The notes beneath the pieces are model-generated. The model was not told the origin of the DNA and made no database searches. It saw nothing but the letters and a program-made list of their open reading frames with translations. A stretch of DNA of 64,000 bases. It comes from UBA5072 sp963822145 (GTDB lineage: Bacteria > Bacteroidota > Bacteroidia > Bacteroidales > UBA10428). The stretch spans positions 310,001-374,000 of the forward strand of contig CAWGGG010000001.1 of the NCBI GenBank assembly GCA_963822145.1. Reading direction: 5' to 3'. The position numbers and the translations under genes are program-made. Shown here piece after piece: positions 35,819 through 44,068 of the stretch. The stretch's first letter is position 1. Every line of letters begins with the position of its first letter.

Positions 35819-36736
35819 ATGAGTATTCCTCTGTTAAAAAAAGCTCCTGTGATAGGCTGGATCGGAACCGGCGTAATGGGCCGGTCCATGTTCGGACATA
35901 TCCTCGATAAGGGTTTCCGGGGCATTGTATATAACCGTACCCGGGAAAAAGCATCTGATCTTCTGGAAAAAGGAGCCACCTGGTGCGAACCACCTGCCGG
36001 AATAGCGGAAAAAGCCGATGTAATTTTCACGATGGTGGGTTTCCCTGCAGATGTTCAGGAAATTTACCTGCAACCGGGCGGACTTGTTGATGCTGCCCGG
36101 CCCGGAACCATTCTGGTGGATATGACAACCACCAGTCCCACCCTTGCCGTGGAGATATACAACAAAGCAAAAATGCGCCAGGTACACACACTCGATGCTC
36201 CTGTATCGGGTGGTGACGTAGGTGCGAGAAATGCCTCCCTTTCCATAATGGCAGGTGGTGATGAAGCTGTTTTTAAGGCCATTGAACCCCTGTTTGGACT
36301 CATGGGAAAGAAAATTGTATACCAGGGCAAGGCCGGATCCGGTCAGCATACGAAAATGTGCAACCAGATCCAGATTGCCGGAACTATGATCGGTATGTGT
36401 GAATGCCTGATTTACGGTTATAAGGCGGGACTGAACCTGGAAGCCATGCTGGGATCCATATCGGGCGGAGCTGCCGCCTGTTGGTCGCTCGACAACCTTG
36501 CCCCGCGCATTCTGCGCCGTGATTTTGAACCCGGCTTTTTCGTCAGGCATTTTATCAAGGATATGGGTATTGCCCTTGAAGAAGCCCGGAGAATGAACCT
36601 TGCATTGCCCGGACTGGCACTGGTGCAACAGTTATACCAATCAGTATCAGCACTGGGTTTCGCTGAAAAAGGCACCCAGGCCCTGATCCTCGCTCTGGAA
36701 CATATGTCCCATGTTCAGAAACCGGACCCTATATAG
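35819..36736 (+). CDS. Beta-hydroxyacid dehydrogenase (3-hydroxyisobutyrate dehydrogenase family)
   Basis: 305 residues. NAD(P)-binding motif GTGVMG (16-21) in GWIGTGVMGRSM, substrate motif DAPVSGGDVGARNASLSIMAGG, and the catalytic lysine in GQHTKMCNQI (about residue 180). The family oxidises 3-hydroxyisobutyrate, tartronate semialdehyde, 6-phosphogluconate-like or succinic-semialdehyde-type substrates; the exact one cannot be read here. Its stop is 5 bp before the left copy of the 995-bp repeat. Confidence 0.9.
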   Translation: MSIPLLKKAPVIGWIGTGVMGRSMFGHILDKGFRGIVYNRTREKASDLLEKGATWCEPPAGIAEKADVIFTMVGFPADVQEIYLQPGGLVDAARPGTILVDMTTTSPTLAVEIYNKAKMRQVHTLDAPVSGGDVGARNASLSIMAGGDEAVFKAIEPLFGLMGKKIVYQGKAGSGQHTKMCNQIQIAGTMIGMCECLIYGYKAGLNLEAMLGSISGGAAACWSLDNLAPRILRRDFEPGFFVRHFIKDMGIALEEARRMNLALPGLALVQQLYQSVSALGFAEKGTQALILALEHMSHVQKPDPI

Positions 36737-36914
36737 CCTTGTTTTGCCGATTCTTTCCTGCCATTTGCCGATACCCGGACAATTTTACGCACCCTCAAAT
36801 TTCGTTATAACCCTTTATTACGGGGCAATTCATTAATATCCGACTGTATCGGCACCACCGGTTTGTCCGGATTCGTACATACATGTGATGTGAAATGATT
36901 CAGGTACCGCAATA

Positions 36915-36947
36915 TTGCTGCTGCATCATAATCGTTGTATATATTTG
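36915..36947 (+). promoter_or_regulatory. Promoter of the repeat-protein gene, left copy
   Basis: -7 box TATATTTG (36940-36947), exact consensus; TTG at 36915-36917 is 22 bp upstream, at the long end of the allowed spacing. Predicted leader about 84 nt. The same elements recur in the right copy at 38212-38244. Confidence 0.6.
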
Positions 36948-37037
36948 TTTTACAATATTTTGCAAAGTTTGGCACGGATAATGTAATTCCTCTTATAACA
37001 ACAGAAACTGAAAACTAAAACTTAAAACATAAAAACA

Positions 37038-37634
37038 ATGAAAACAAAAACCAACAACCTGAAGAAACTGGCCTTAACTGCCTGTTCCACTCTGGTAATT
37101 GCAGCCGGAACTTTCGCCCAGCCCAATCCTGAAGCTTACGCCAGGGTCGACATGATTTCACTGGCCAGTCTCGAAGCCCTCATGGTTTCCACCGAACAGG
37201 CCATACAGTATGTTGCTCCCGCTGTTCAGGGAACGTTTGACGCTACCGCTGAATTCGAAAGAATGGACGTACTGGCCGACGCTACCGAAGCTAACCTGGT
37301 ATATGCTGCCCCTGCAGCCGAGGAAACTGCAAACGAAATCGAGAGTCTTGATGTACTGGCCGATGCCACTGAAGTCTCCCTTGCATATGTTGCACCTGAA
37401 GCTGAAGAAAGCATAGCTGTAGTGGAAACGGAAAGGCTTAATGTACTGGCCAACGCAACTGAAGCATCCTTGAAATATGTAGCACCTGAAGCAGACGAGA
37501 AAACAGCCGTCATTGAAATGGAAAGACTTGACGTGCTGGCCGATGCAACCGAGGCTTCTTTGGAATACACTGCCCCGACTGCCATTGAATCTGAAAATGC
37601 TGCCTATGATATGATGCTTGCCAACGCCAAATAA
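37038..37634 (+). CDS. Secreted 30-residue-repeat protein, left copy
   Basis: 198 residues, no family recognised. Signal peptide about 1-28 (LALTACSTLVIAAGTFAQ). Five tandem repeats of 28-31 residues follow: one degenerate, then DVLADATEANL at 77, 105, 135 and 165, each closing with a Y-x-A-P motif (58, 89, 117, 147, 177) and an acidic linker (EAEES, EADEK). The mature protein is acidic, rich in Ala and Glu, with no Cys and no obvious enzyme motif. It looks like a structural or binding repeat protein of the periplasm or surface. An apparently identical gene is 1297 bp downstream. Function unknown. Confidence 0.85.
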   Translation: MKTKTNNLKKLALTACSTLVIAAGTFAQPNPEAYARVDMISLASLEALMVSTEQAIQYVAPAVQGTFDATAEFERMDVLADATEANLVYAAPAAEETANEIESLDVLADATEVSLAYVAPEAEESIAVVETERLNVLANATEASLKYVAPEADEKTAVIEMERLDVLADATEASLEYTAPTAIESENAAYDMMLANAK

Positions 37635-37675
37635 CACCAAAATTATGTATGCCAAAAAGGTTCCAAATCAGGTAT

Positions 37676-37710
37676 AACCTGCTGGTCGCCACAAGCACAG
37701 CAGGTTTTTT
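37676..37710 (+). terminator. Intrinsic terminator, left copy
   Basis: Perfect 9-bp stem AACCTGCTG (37676-37684) with CAGCAGGTT (37698-37706), 13-nt loop, then a run of Ts to 37710. It terminates the repeat-protein gene. Confidence 0.85.
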
Positions 37711-37736
37711 TATTTTATGCCACCTACGAATTCCTT
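37710..37736 (-). pseudogene. Ectopic 27-bp tip of trpA
   Basis: These bases are the last nine codons of trpA, including the stop, identical to 39007-39033 where the intact gene ends. Here no trpA body follows, so this is a passenger of the duplication. It marks the right copy as the native position. Confidence 0.85.
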
Positions 37737-38038
37737 ACGAATCACCGGCTCTAAAGAAATTCATGGTATTGTCTGAAATGTAAATGCTTTCCTCCATTAA
37801 GCTTCCCCGATAATCGGGCTCCATAATTCATGCAAGAATTCCAGTACAAAGGGCCCGTACAATCAAAACCCTGTAGCAACCCAATTCATTATTCCAAAAA
37901 ATGATTATCGGTACACCTGGATCATTTAATGCAGCATTTCTTTCATGCCGGAAAATAACTTCTGATATTCCTACTTCGCCTTCATTCAACATGACCGGCA
38001 CTTTCTGCTGCTAACTTTCGGGAATAGCCTGAACTTCC
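37737..38038 (+). other. 302-bp spacer between the two repeat copies
   Basis: Unique sequence with no convincing reading frame, promoter or terminal inverted repeats. No transposase remnant was recognised. It has a short palindrome-like CGATAATCG near 37809 and nothing else notable. Confidence 0.5.
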
Positions 38039-38334
38039 TTTTGCCGATTCTTTCCTGCCATTTGCCGATACCCGGACAATTTTACGCACCCTCAAATTTC
38101 GTTATAACCCTTTATTACGGGGCAATTCATTAATATCCGACTGTATCGGCACCACCGGTTTGTCCGGATTCGTACATACATGTGATGTGAAATGATTCAG
38201 GTACCGCAATATTGCTGCTGCATCATAATCGTTGTATATATTTGTTTTACAATATTTTGCAAAGTTTGGCACGGATAATGTAATTCCTCTTATAACAACA
38301 GAAACTGAAAACTAAAACTTAAAACATAAAAACA

Positions 38335-38931
38335 ATGAAAACAAAAACCAACAACCTGAAGAAACTGGCCTTAACTGCCTGTTCCACTCTGGTAATTGCA
38401 GCCGGAACTTTCGCCCAGCCCAATCCTGAAGCTTACGCCAGGGTCGACATGATTTCACTGGCCAGTCTCGAAGCCCTCATGGTTTCCACCGAACAGGCCA
38501 TACAGTATGTTGCTCCCGCTGTTCAGGGAACGTTTGACGCTACCGCTGAATTCGAAAGAATGGACGTACTGGCCGACGCTACCGAAGCTAACCTGGTATA
38601 TGCTGCCCCTGCAGCCGAGGAAACTGCAAACGAAATCGAGAGTCTTGATGTACTGGCCGATGCCACTGAAGTCTCCCTTGCATATGTTGCACCTGAAGCT
38701 GAAGAAAGCATAGCTGTAGTGGAAACGGAAAGGCTTAATGTACTGGCCAACGCAACTGAAGCATCCTTGAAATATGTAGCACCTGAAGCAGACGAGAAAA
38801 CAGCCGTCATTGAAATGGAAAGACTTGACGTGCTGGCCGATGCAACCGAGGCTTCTTTGGAATACACTGCCCCGACTGCCATTGAATCTGAAAATGCTGC
38901 CTATGATATGATGCTTGCCAACGCCAAATAA
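38335..38931 (+). CDS. Secreted 30-residue-repeat protein, right copy
   Basis: 198 residues, identical in translation to the product of 37038-37634: signal peptide, then five 28-31-residue repeats with DVLADATE-type starts and Y-x-A-P ends. It has its own copy of the promoter (-7 box at 38237-38244) and terminator (38973-39003). Convergent with trpA; the terminator's T tract runs into the trpA stop codon. Two identical promoter-gene-terminator units imply doubled dosage. Confidence 0.85.
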   Translation: MKTKTNNLKKLALTACSTLVIAAGTFAQPNPEAYARVDMISLASLEALMVSTEQAIQYVAPAVQGTFDATAEFERMDVLADATEANLVYAAPAAEETANEIESLDVLADATEVSLAYVAPEAEESIAVVETERLNVLANATEASLKYVAPEADEKTAVIEMERLDVLADATEASLEYTAPTAIESENAAYDMMLANAK

Positions 38932-38972
38932 CACCAAAATTATGTATGCCAAAAAGGTTCCAAATCAGGTAT

Positions 38973-39007
38973 AACCTGCTGGTCGCCACAAGCACAGCAG
39001 GTTTTTT
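38973..39007 (+). terminator. Intrinsic terminator, right copy, overlapping trpA end
   Basis: Stem AACCTGCTG (38973-38981) with CAGCAGGTT (38995-39003) followed by Ts that run to the trpA stop codon at 39007-39009. Confidence 0.85.
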
Positions 39008-39840
39008 TATTTTATGCCACCTACGAATTCCTTTACCGCTTGATCAGAATATCCCCGCTCCCCCAGCATTTTTATAAAAGCACTTCCGATAATGGCACCT
39101 TGTGCATAATTGCAGGCTGTATCGAAACTCTCCTTGTTGGAGATTCCAAAACCGATCAGTCTCGGATTTTTCAGTTGCATTTTTGCCACTTTTGTAAAGT
39201 ATCCGGTTTGTTCCGCTGAAAAGACCTCTTGTACTCCTGTGGTGGACGAGGAAGAAACCATATATATGAAGCCGCTGCTGACATCGTCGATTTTGCGTAT
39301 CCTGTCTGTACTGGTCTGCGGTGAAATCAGGAAGATGTTGTGCAGGTTGTGACGGGAGAAGAGTTTAGAAAGGTTGTGATTGTTGTGATTGTTGTGATTG
39401 TTGTGATTGTTGTGATTGTTGTTTAATAAGCCAGATTCGCCGAGATATACTTCCAAAGGCAGGTCAGGCAATATAAGACCGTCGATACCGGTCGTTTCGC
39501 AATCGATACAGAATTGCTCCAGACCATATTGAAGTACCGGATTGAGATACCCCATGAGCAGCAAGGGAATATCCACCTCAGACCTGATATCCCTGATCTG
39601 GTCGAACAATCGCTTCAGGCTCATGCCATTCTTCAGGGCCTTGTGGCTGCTGAGCTGAATCACGGGACCATCGGCCATGGGATCAGAAAAGGGAATACCG
39701 ATCTCGACCATATCAGCCCCCGCTTCGGCAAGGGATTTAATGATTCCTGCCGTGTCATGCATGCGGGGATAACCTGCTGTGAAGTAAATGGAAAGAATCC
39801 TGCCGGTATGGGTTTTAAAAAGATGATTGATTCGATTCAT
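39007..39840 (-). CDS. trpA: Tryptophan synthase alpha subunit with an Asn-Asn-His insertion
   Basis: 277 residues. It splits indole-3-glycerol phosphate to indole, which passes to TrpB. Catalytic Glu46 and Asp57 are in EIGIPFSDPMADGP; the phosphate-binding SSSSTTGVQ and FGISN segments are present. At about residues 139-156 a run of NNH triplets (LLN then NNH repeated) interrupts the helix after the loop LPLEVYLGES, where normal proteins have a short helix; it comes from a 9-bp DNA repeat. The frame is kept and the rest of the protein looks normal. Last gene of the trp operon, 32 bp after trpB. Confidence 0.95.
   Translation of the reverse strand: MNRINHLFKTHTGRILSIYFTAGYPRMHDTAGIIKSLAEAGADMVEIGIPFSDPMADGPVIQLSSHKALKNGMSLKRLFDQIRDIRSEVDIPLLLMGYLNPVLQYGLEQFCIDCETTGIDGLILPDLPLEVYLGESGLLNNNHNNHNNHNNHNNHNLSKLFSRHNLHNIFLISPQTSTDRIRKIDDVSSGFIYMVSSSSTTGVQEVFSAEQTGYFTKVAKMQLKNPRLIGFGISNKESFDTACNYAQGAIIGSAFIKMLGERGYSDQAVKEFVGGIK
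39373..39417 (-). repeat. 9-bp microsatellite inside trpA
   Basis: Five perfect copies of GTTGTGATT on the plus strand, with a partial sixth (to about 39423). Read on the coding strand they give the Asn-Asn-His repeat. Since 9 is a multiple of 3, copy-number change keeps the frame. Confidence 0.95.
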
Positions 39841-39872
39841 GGAATTGCTAATAGGATTGAATATTTATATAT

Positions 39873-41066
39873 TTAGAGCAAATGGTGTTCTGACATGTAA
39901 TTCATGTAGGCAGACATGTCTTTATCACCCCTTCCGGAAAGGTTTACCACAATCACCTCACTTTCTCTGAACTGGCGCTTGCCCAGTAGTGCCAAGGCAT
40001 GTGCCGATTCAAGCGCCGGCACAATCCCCTCAAGCCTGGTAAGCCTGAATGCCGCTTCCAGTGCTTCCTCATCCGTAATATGCTCAAAGACCACCCGTCC
40101 TGTTTTATACAGGTAAGCATGCAGGGGGCCAATTCCCGGGTAGTCGAGTCCGGCTGATATAGAATAGGGCTCGGTGATCTGCCCGTCTTCATTCTGCATC
40201 AGCATGGTTTTGCTTCCATGGATAATCCCGGGACGGCCAAGCACCATGGTTGCTGCCGATTCTCCGCTTTCAATTCCCCTGCCGCTTGCTTCCACGGCAA
40301 TGAGCCCGACTTTTTCATCATCGAGGTAGTGGTAAAAGGCCCCGGCGGCATTGCTGCCTCCACCCACACAGGCAATGATATAATCAGGGCGAGTACTGCC
40401 CGTATGCTCCAGAAGCTGGGATCTTAATTCGTCACTGATCACTGCCTGCAATCGGGTCACCAGATCAGGGTAAGGATGCGGGCCCACCACTGAACCAATG
40501 ATGTAATGTGTATCCAGGGGGTTGTTGATCCAGTCGCGTATAGCCTCGTTGGTGGCATCCTTCAGGGTCATATTACCGCTGGTTACCGGGATTACCTGCG
40601 CCCCAAGCATTTTCATGCGCAGCACATTGGGTTCCTGACGTTCCACATCGAGTTTCCCCATATAAACCACGCATGGCATACCCATCAGAGCGCAAACCGT
40701 TGCAGTGGCCACACCATGTTGTCCGGCTCCCGTCTCCGCGATGATCCTGGTTTTTCCCAGCCGTTTTGCGATCAGTATTTGCCCGATGGTGTTGTTTATT
40801 TTATGCGCACCGGTATGGTTCAGATCCTCTCTTTTGAGGTATACCCGTGTATGGTGGAATTCCGAAAGTCTTCCTGCAAAATAAAGCGGAGATGGCCTCC
40901 CGACATAATCCTTCAACAGGGTTGTGAATTCCGCTATAAATTCAGGATCTGCCAGTATTTTCAAATAATGTTCACGCAATTCTGCTATATTGGGATACAT
41001 CATCTCTGGGATAAAGGCCCCTCCGAAATCACCATAATACCCACGCTCGTCAACCGAATAATTCAT
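39873..41066 (-). CDS. trpB: Tryptophan synthase beta subunit
   Basis: 397 residues. PLP enzyme that condenses indole with serine. PLP lysine K89 in HTGAHKINN, glycine-rich phosphate loop CVGGGSNAAG, and LNHTGAHK/GAGQHGVATAT motifs are intact, so it is the TrpB1 type paired with TrpA. Its start overlaps the trpF stop by 4 bp. Confidence 0.97.
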   Translation of the reverse strand: MNYSVDERGYYGDFGGAFIPEMMYPNIAELREHYLKILADPEFIAEFTTLLKDYVGRPSPLYFAGRLSEFHHTRVYLKREDLNHTGAHKINNTIGQILIAKRLGKTRIIAETGAGQHGVATATVCALMGMPCVVYMGKLDVERQEPNVLRMKMLGAQVIPVTSGNMTLKDATNEAIRDWINNPLDTHYIIGSVVGPHPYPDLVTRLQAVISDELRSQLLEHTGSTRPDYIIACVGGGSNAAGAFYHYLDDEKVGLIAVEASGRGIESGESAATMVLGRPGIIHGSKTMLMQNEDGQITEPYSISAGLDYPGIGPLHAYLYKTGRVVFEHITDEEALEAAFRLTRLEGIVPALESAHALALLGKRQFRESEVIVVNLSGRGDKDMSAYMNYMSEHHLL

Positions 41067-41704
41067 GTTTCCTTGATTTTAACCGCTTTGATGAATGAAG
41101 TTACTTGTTTTATGTTTTTAATGCCCGGTGCCGTTTCGAACCGGCTGTTGATATCCACCCCGTAAAAAGCGGGATGGGTGATCTCCCGGATAGCACCGGC
41201 ATCCCCGGGTGCAATTCCACCGCTCAGGAAAAAAGGTGTGTCAAATGTATACCGGCTCAGTACATCCCAGTTGAACTTTTTCCCGGCACCTCCGTGATGC
41301 TTCGATTGGGTATCGAACAGCATGTAATCACAAACCGGAATAAATGGCGTCAGCTTCCCGAAATCGAAGCTTTCATCAAGACCGAAGGCCTTGATCACTC
41401 CAAATCCTGCATTTTTCAAGGCTTCACAGGAAGAAACCGGTTCTGCACCATGCAATTGCAAAAGGTTAAGTCCGTATGATCGCGCAACGTCCACCATGTG
41501 CTCCGGAGATTCATTCACAAAAACCCCGACTGTTACCATTTCCCCTGCAGCCTCCCTGAGCCTCACAGGATCAATATCCCTGCCGACAAATCTGGGTGAA
41601 CCGGGGTAAAAAACAAAACCGAGGAAGTCGGGACCAGCTTCTGTTACAGCCATAATATTCAGCCGATCACGCATACCGCAAACCTTTACACTAATCATTG
41701 TCAA
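41063..41704 (-). CDS. trpF: Phosphoribosylanthranilate isomerase
   Basis: 213 residues from 41704, or 211 from the second Met (41698), which better fits the family start ISVKVCGMRD. It isomerises PRA to CdRP. Catalytic Cys in KVCGM, GFVFYPGSPRFV, LLQLHG, Asp in LFDT and the phosphate loops LSGGI and GVDINSRFE are visible. It is not fused to trpC; the two overlap by 8-14 bp. Confidence 0.95.
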   Translation of the reverse strand: MTMISVKVCGMRDRLNIMAVTEAGPDFLGFVFYPGSPRFVGRDIDPVRLREAAGEMVTVGVFVNESPEHMVDVARSYGLNLLQLHGAEPVSSCEALKNAGFGVIKAFGLDESFDFGKLTPFIPVCDYMLFDTQSKHHGGAGKKFNWDVLSRYTFDTPFFLSGGIAPGDAGAIREITHPAFYGVDINSRFETAPGIKNIKQVTSFIKAVKIKET

Positions 41705-42485
41705 AAACCAATTGTTTCATGAAATCCGAAAATGCGACCGCTGGTTCAGGATGGCGCATAAAACTTTCCCCGATCAAAAAGCCCTGATAACCATATCCTT
41801 TTAAGCTTTTAATAACCAGGGGAGAGGTAATACCGCTTTCCGAGATTCTTACAAAATCCTGGGGAATGACACCTGCCAGTTTCACAGAACGTTCTGTATC
41901 AACAGTAAACGTATCGAGATCACGGTTGTTTACGCCCACCAGGTTTACAAATTCATTCAGACGGTCCAGTTCCCCCTCCTGGTGAACCTCGAGCAACACT
42001 TCGAGATCAAACGACCGGGCAAAACGGGCCAGGTTTTTAGCCTGCAGTTGCGTGAGAACTGCAGCGATCAGTAATATGGCATCGGCCCCGATGGCTCTGG
42101 CTTCAAGGATCTGATATTCATCTATAATAAAATCCTTACGAAGTATAGGGATCGGGTTAAGTTCACGTGCGCGGCTGAGATCATCATTTGTACCTCCAAA
42201 AAACTCATGATCGGTGAGGATGGAAAGTCCTGATGCCCCGGAACGGAAGTATCCGGTAGTTACCTCCTCAACCAGGGCTTGATCATTTATCATGCCCCGT
42301 GAAGGGGATTTCCTTTTAAACTCAGCGATTATACCCGATTTATCAGGATTTGCGACGGCTTTAGAAAGAGACCGGATTTCGCGGGTGAAAAATCCGGATT
42401 GTTCCAGTTCCTTCAACGGATGTATGGCCCTGGCCTTCACCAACTCCTTTTTTTTGTGCAGAATGATTCTTTCCAGAATAGTCAT
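41691..42485 (-). CDS. trpC: Indole-3-glycerol-phosphate synthase
   Basis: 264 residues. It closes CdRP to indole-3-glycerol phosphate. EFKRKSPSRG (catalytic Lys region), LTDHEFFGG, RKDFIIDEYQI, VGVNNRDL and SESGI are the family motifs. ATGA overlap of 4 bp with trpD. Confidence 0.96.
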   Translation of the reverse strand: MTILERIILHKKKELVKARAIHPLKELEQSGFFTREIRSLSKAVANPDKSGIIAEFKRKSPSRGMINDQALVEEVTTGYFRSGASGLSILTDHEFFGGTNDDLSRARELNPIPILRKDFIIDEYQILEARAIGADAILLIAAVLTQLQAKNLARFARSFDLEVLLEVHQEGELDRLNEFVNLVGVNNRDLDTFTVDTERSVKLAGVIPQDFVRISESGITSPLVIKSLKGYGYQGFLIGESFMRHPEPAVAFSDFMKQLVFDND

Positions 42486-43477
42486 GATTGCATCTCCATT
42501 AAAGATTTGAAACAGCTAAGTGCCGCTCCCCCGAACAGGGATTTTTCGGCTTTTTCGCGACAGGCCCCGGCAGAGAGCTTGGGAAAATAACACCTTAGTG
42601 CCAGTTCTGTATTCGCCAATACGACCTGGTGCTGTGCTTTGGTGCCTTTACCTTCCAGCACAGACAGAAAGATTCCTCCTGCCTCCTGCACGGTATTTCC
42701 ACCCGACAGATCGGATGGATGTGTTCTTTCATAACCGAAGGATTCCGGGGACAGGATCTGCTCAACACCGTTCAGGATATACTTGAAATCAGCGGTCAGG
42801 GATATTTCATCATATCCGTCGAGGCTGTGAACCAGGGCATATTGAACCTCCGATTGCTGGTAAAGGTAGTTATACAAACGCAGGAGTTCGAGACTGTATA
42901 CTCCCACCAGCTGTTTTTGAGGCAGGGCCGGATTCACCATGGGTCCGAGCATATTAAAGAACGTTTTAATCTTCAAAGCCCTGCGAACCGGTGCTACGTT
43001 TTTCATGGCCGGATTGAACAGCGGCGCATGGAGAAAGCATACACCTGTCAACTCCATTTCTCTCCGCAATTTATCCTGGTCTGTCGAAAACTTATAGCCA
43101 AAATATTCCATGATGTTGGATGATCCGCATGCGGAAGACACCCCGTAATTTCCGTGTTTGGCCACCTTTGCCCCGGTTCCTGCCAGTATAAAGGCTGACA
43201 AGGTGGAAATGTTGAAGGTGTCTTTGCCGTCGCCCCCGGTTCCGCATACATCAATGGTTTCGAAGTCGCCAAGATCAACCCTGTGACAAAGGTTTAACAG
43301 GGCATCACGGAATCCCGTCAACTCATCCACTGTGATACTGCGCATCAGGTATACGGTAAGGAAGGCTGCAATCTCCGATTCCGAATAAATGCCCCGGGCA
43401 ATGTTGATCAGCACTTCCTCAGCTTCCTGGCGTTTCAGGGTCTTATGATCGAATAAGTAATTGAGTATCTTTTTCAT
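42482..43477 (-). CDS. trpD: Anthranilate phosphoribosyltransferase
   Basis: 331 residues. It transfers phosphoribose to anthranilate. The PRPP motif VCGTGGDGKDTFNIST, KHGNYGVSSACGSSNIME and GPMVNPALPQKQLVGVY are conserved. Not fused to trpG. Starts 5 bp after the trpG stop. Confidence 0.96.
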   Translation of the reverse strand: MKKILNYLFDHKTLKRQEAEEVLINIARGIYSESEIAAFLTVYLMRSITVDELTGFRDALLNLCHRVDLGDFETIDVCGTGGDGKDTFNISTLSAFILAGTGAKVAKHGNYGVSSACGSSNIMEYFGYKFSTDQDKLRREMELTGVCFLHAPLFNPAMKNVAPVRRALKIKTFFNMLGPMVNPALPQKQLVGVYSLELLRLYNYLYQQSEVQYALVHSLDGYDEISLTADFKYILNGVEQILSPESFGYERTHPSDLSGGNTVQEAGGIFLSVLEGKGTKAQHQVVLANTELALRCYFPKLSAGACREKAEKSLFGGAALSCFKSLMEMQS

Positions 43478-43482
43478 AACAG

Positions 43483-44055
43483 CTACATATTAATCCAGTT
43501 CCTGATGATCTCAATGCCATGTTCCGTTAGTACTGACTCGGGATGAAACTGCAAGCCACGCACATCATATTGCCGATGGCTGATCCCCATGATCATGCCG
43601 CTCTCATCTTCACAGGTAATCGTAAAACAAACCGGAAGGTTCTCCCGTGTTACTACCCAGGAGTGATAGCGGCCAGCGATGAAGGTGCCGGGCAAGCCCT
43701 TAAACAAAGGTTCTGCAGGGTCAGTAATGGTTACTGGTGTTGCCAGCCCGTGATACACCTGGCTCAGGTTCATCAGCGTGCCCTTGAACGCCTCCCCGAT
43801 AGCCTGGTGCCCCAGGCAGATACCCAGGATACTTTTTTCGGGTGCATATTGCCGGATCAGGTCGAGGCATATGCCTGCCTCGACGGGTATGCCGGGACCC
43901 GGCGAAAGTAGAATCTTATCGTATTGACCGACGGCTTCCAGCGGTATTTCGTCATTTCGAAATACATCGGGATGGCTGCCCGTGAGCCTTTCAATATACT
44001 GAACCAGGTTGTAGGTAAAGGAATCGTAATTATCGATAACCAGAATTTTGTTCAT
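43483..44055 (-). CDS. trpG: Anthranilate synthase glutamine amidotransferase subunit
   Basis: 190 residues from the ATG at 44055 (MNKILVIDNYDSFTYNLV), the standard start; the upstream in-frame Met lies inside trpE. Catalytic Cys80 in LGICLGHQAIGE and the His-Glu pair in LQFHPESVLTEHG are present, with the oxyanion SPGPG. It supplies ammonia to TrpE. 13 bp after trpE. Confidence 0.95.
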   Translation of the reverse strand: MNKILVIDNYDSFTYNLVQYIERLTGSHPDVFRNDEIPLEAVGQYDKILLSPGPGIPVEAGICLDLIRQYAPEKSILGICLGHQAIGEAFKGTLMNLSQVYHGLATPVTITDPAEPLFKGLPGTFIAGRYHSWVVTRENLPVCFTITCEDESGMIMGISHRQYDVRGLQFHPESVLTEHGIEIIRNWINM

Positions 44056-44068
44056 AATCGCTATATCT

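Larger units (their letters stand above)
36742..37736 (+). repeat. 995-bp direct repeat, left copy
   Basis: It matches 38039-39033 at an offset of 1297 bp; by eye no difference was found, and both the forward protein and the antisense frames translate identically. It holds a promoter, a secreted repeat-protein gene, a terminator and a 27-bp copy of the trpA 3' end. Exact boundaries are where flanks first differ: g/c on the left, a/t on the right. Confidence 0.9.
38039..39033 (+). repeat. 995-bp direct repeat, right copy
   Basis: Same content as 36742-37736. Its right edge lies inside the 3' end of intact trpA, so this copy is in its original setting and the left one is the likely duplicate. 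Confidence 0.9.

Noticed and set aside
37158..38952. 165- and 119-residue antisense frames in both copies of the repeat-protein gene
   Set aside because: They exist because the sense gene is repetitive. The sense strand has signal peptide, promoter and terminator; the antisense frames have none.
36742..39033. The duplicated block as an insertion sequence or composite transposon
   Set aside because: No transposase, terminal inverted repeat or target-site duplication was seen in the copies or the 302-bp spacer.
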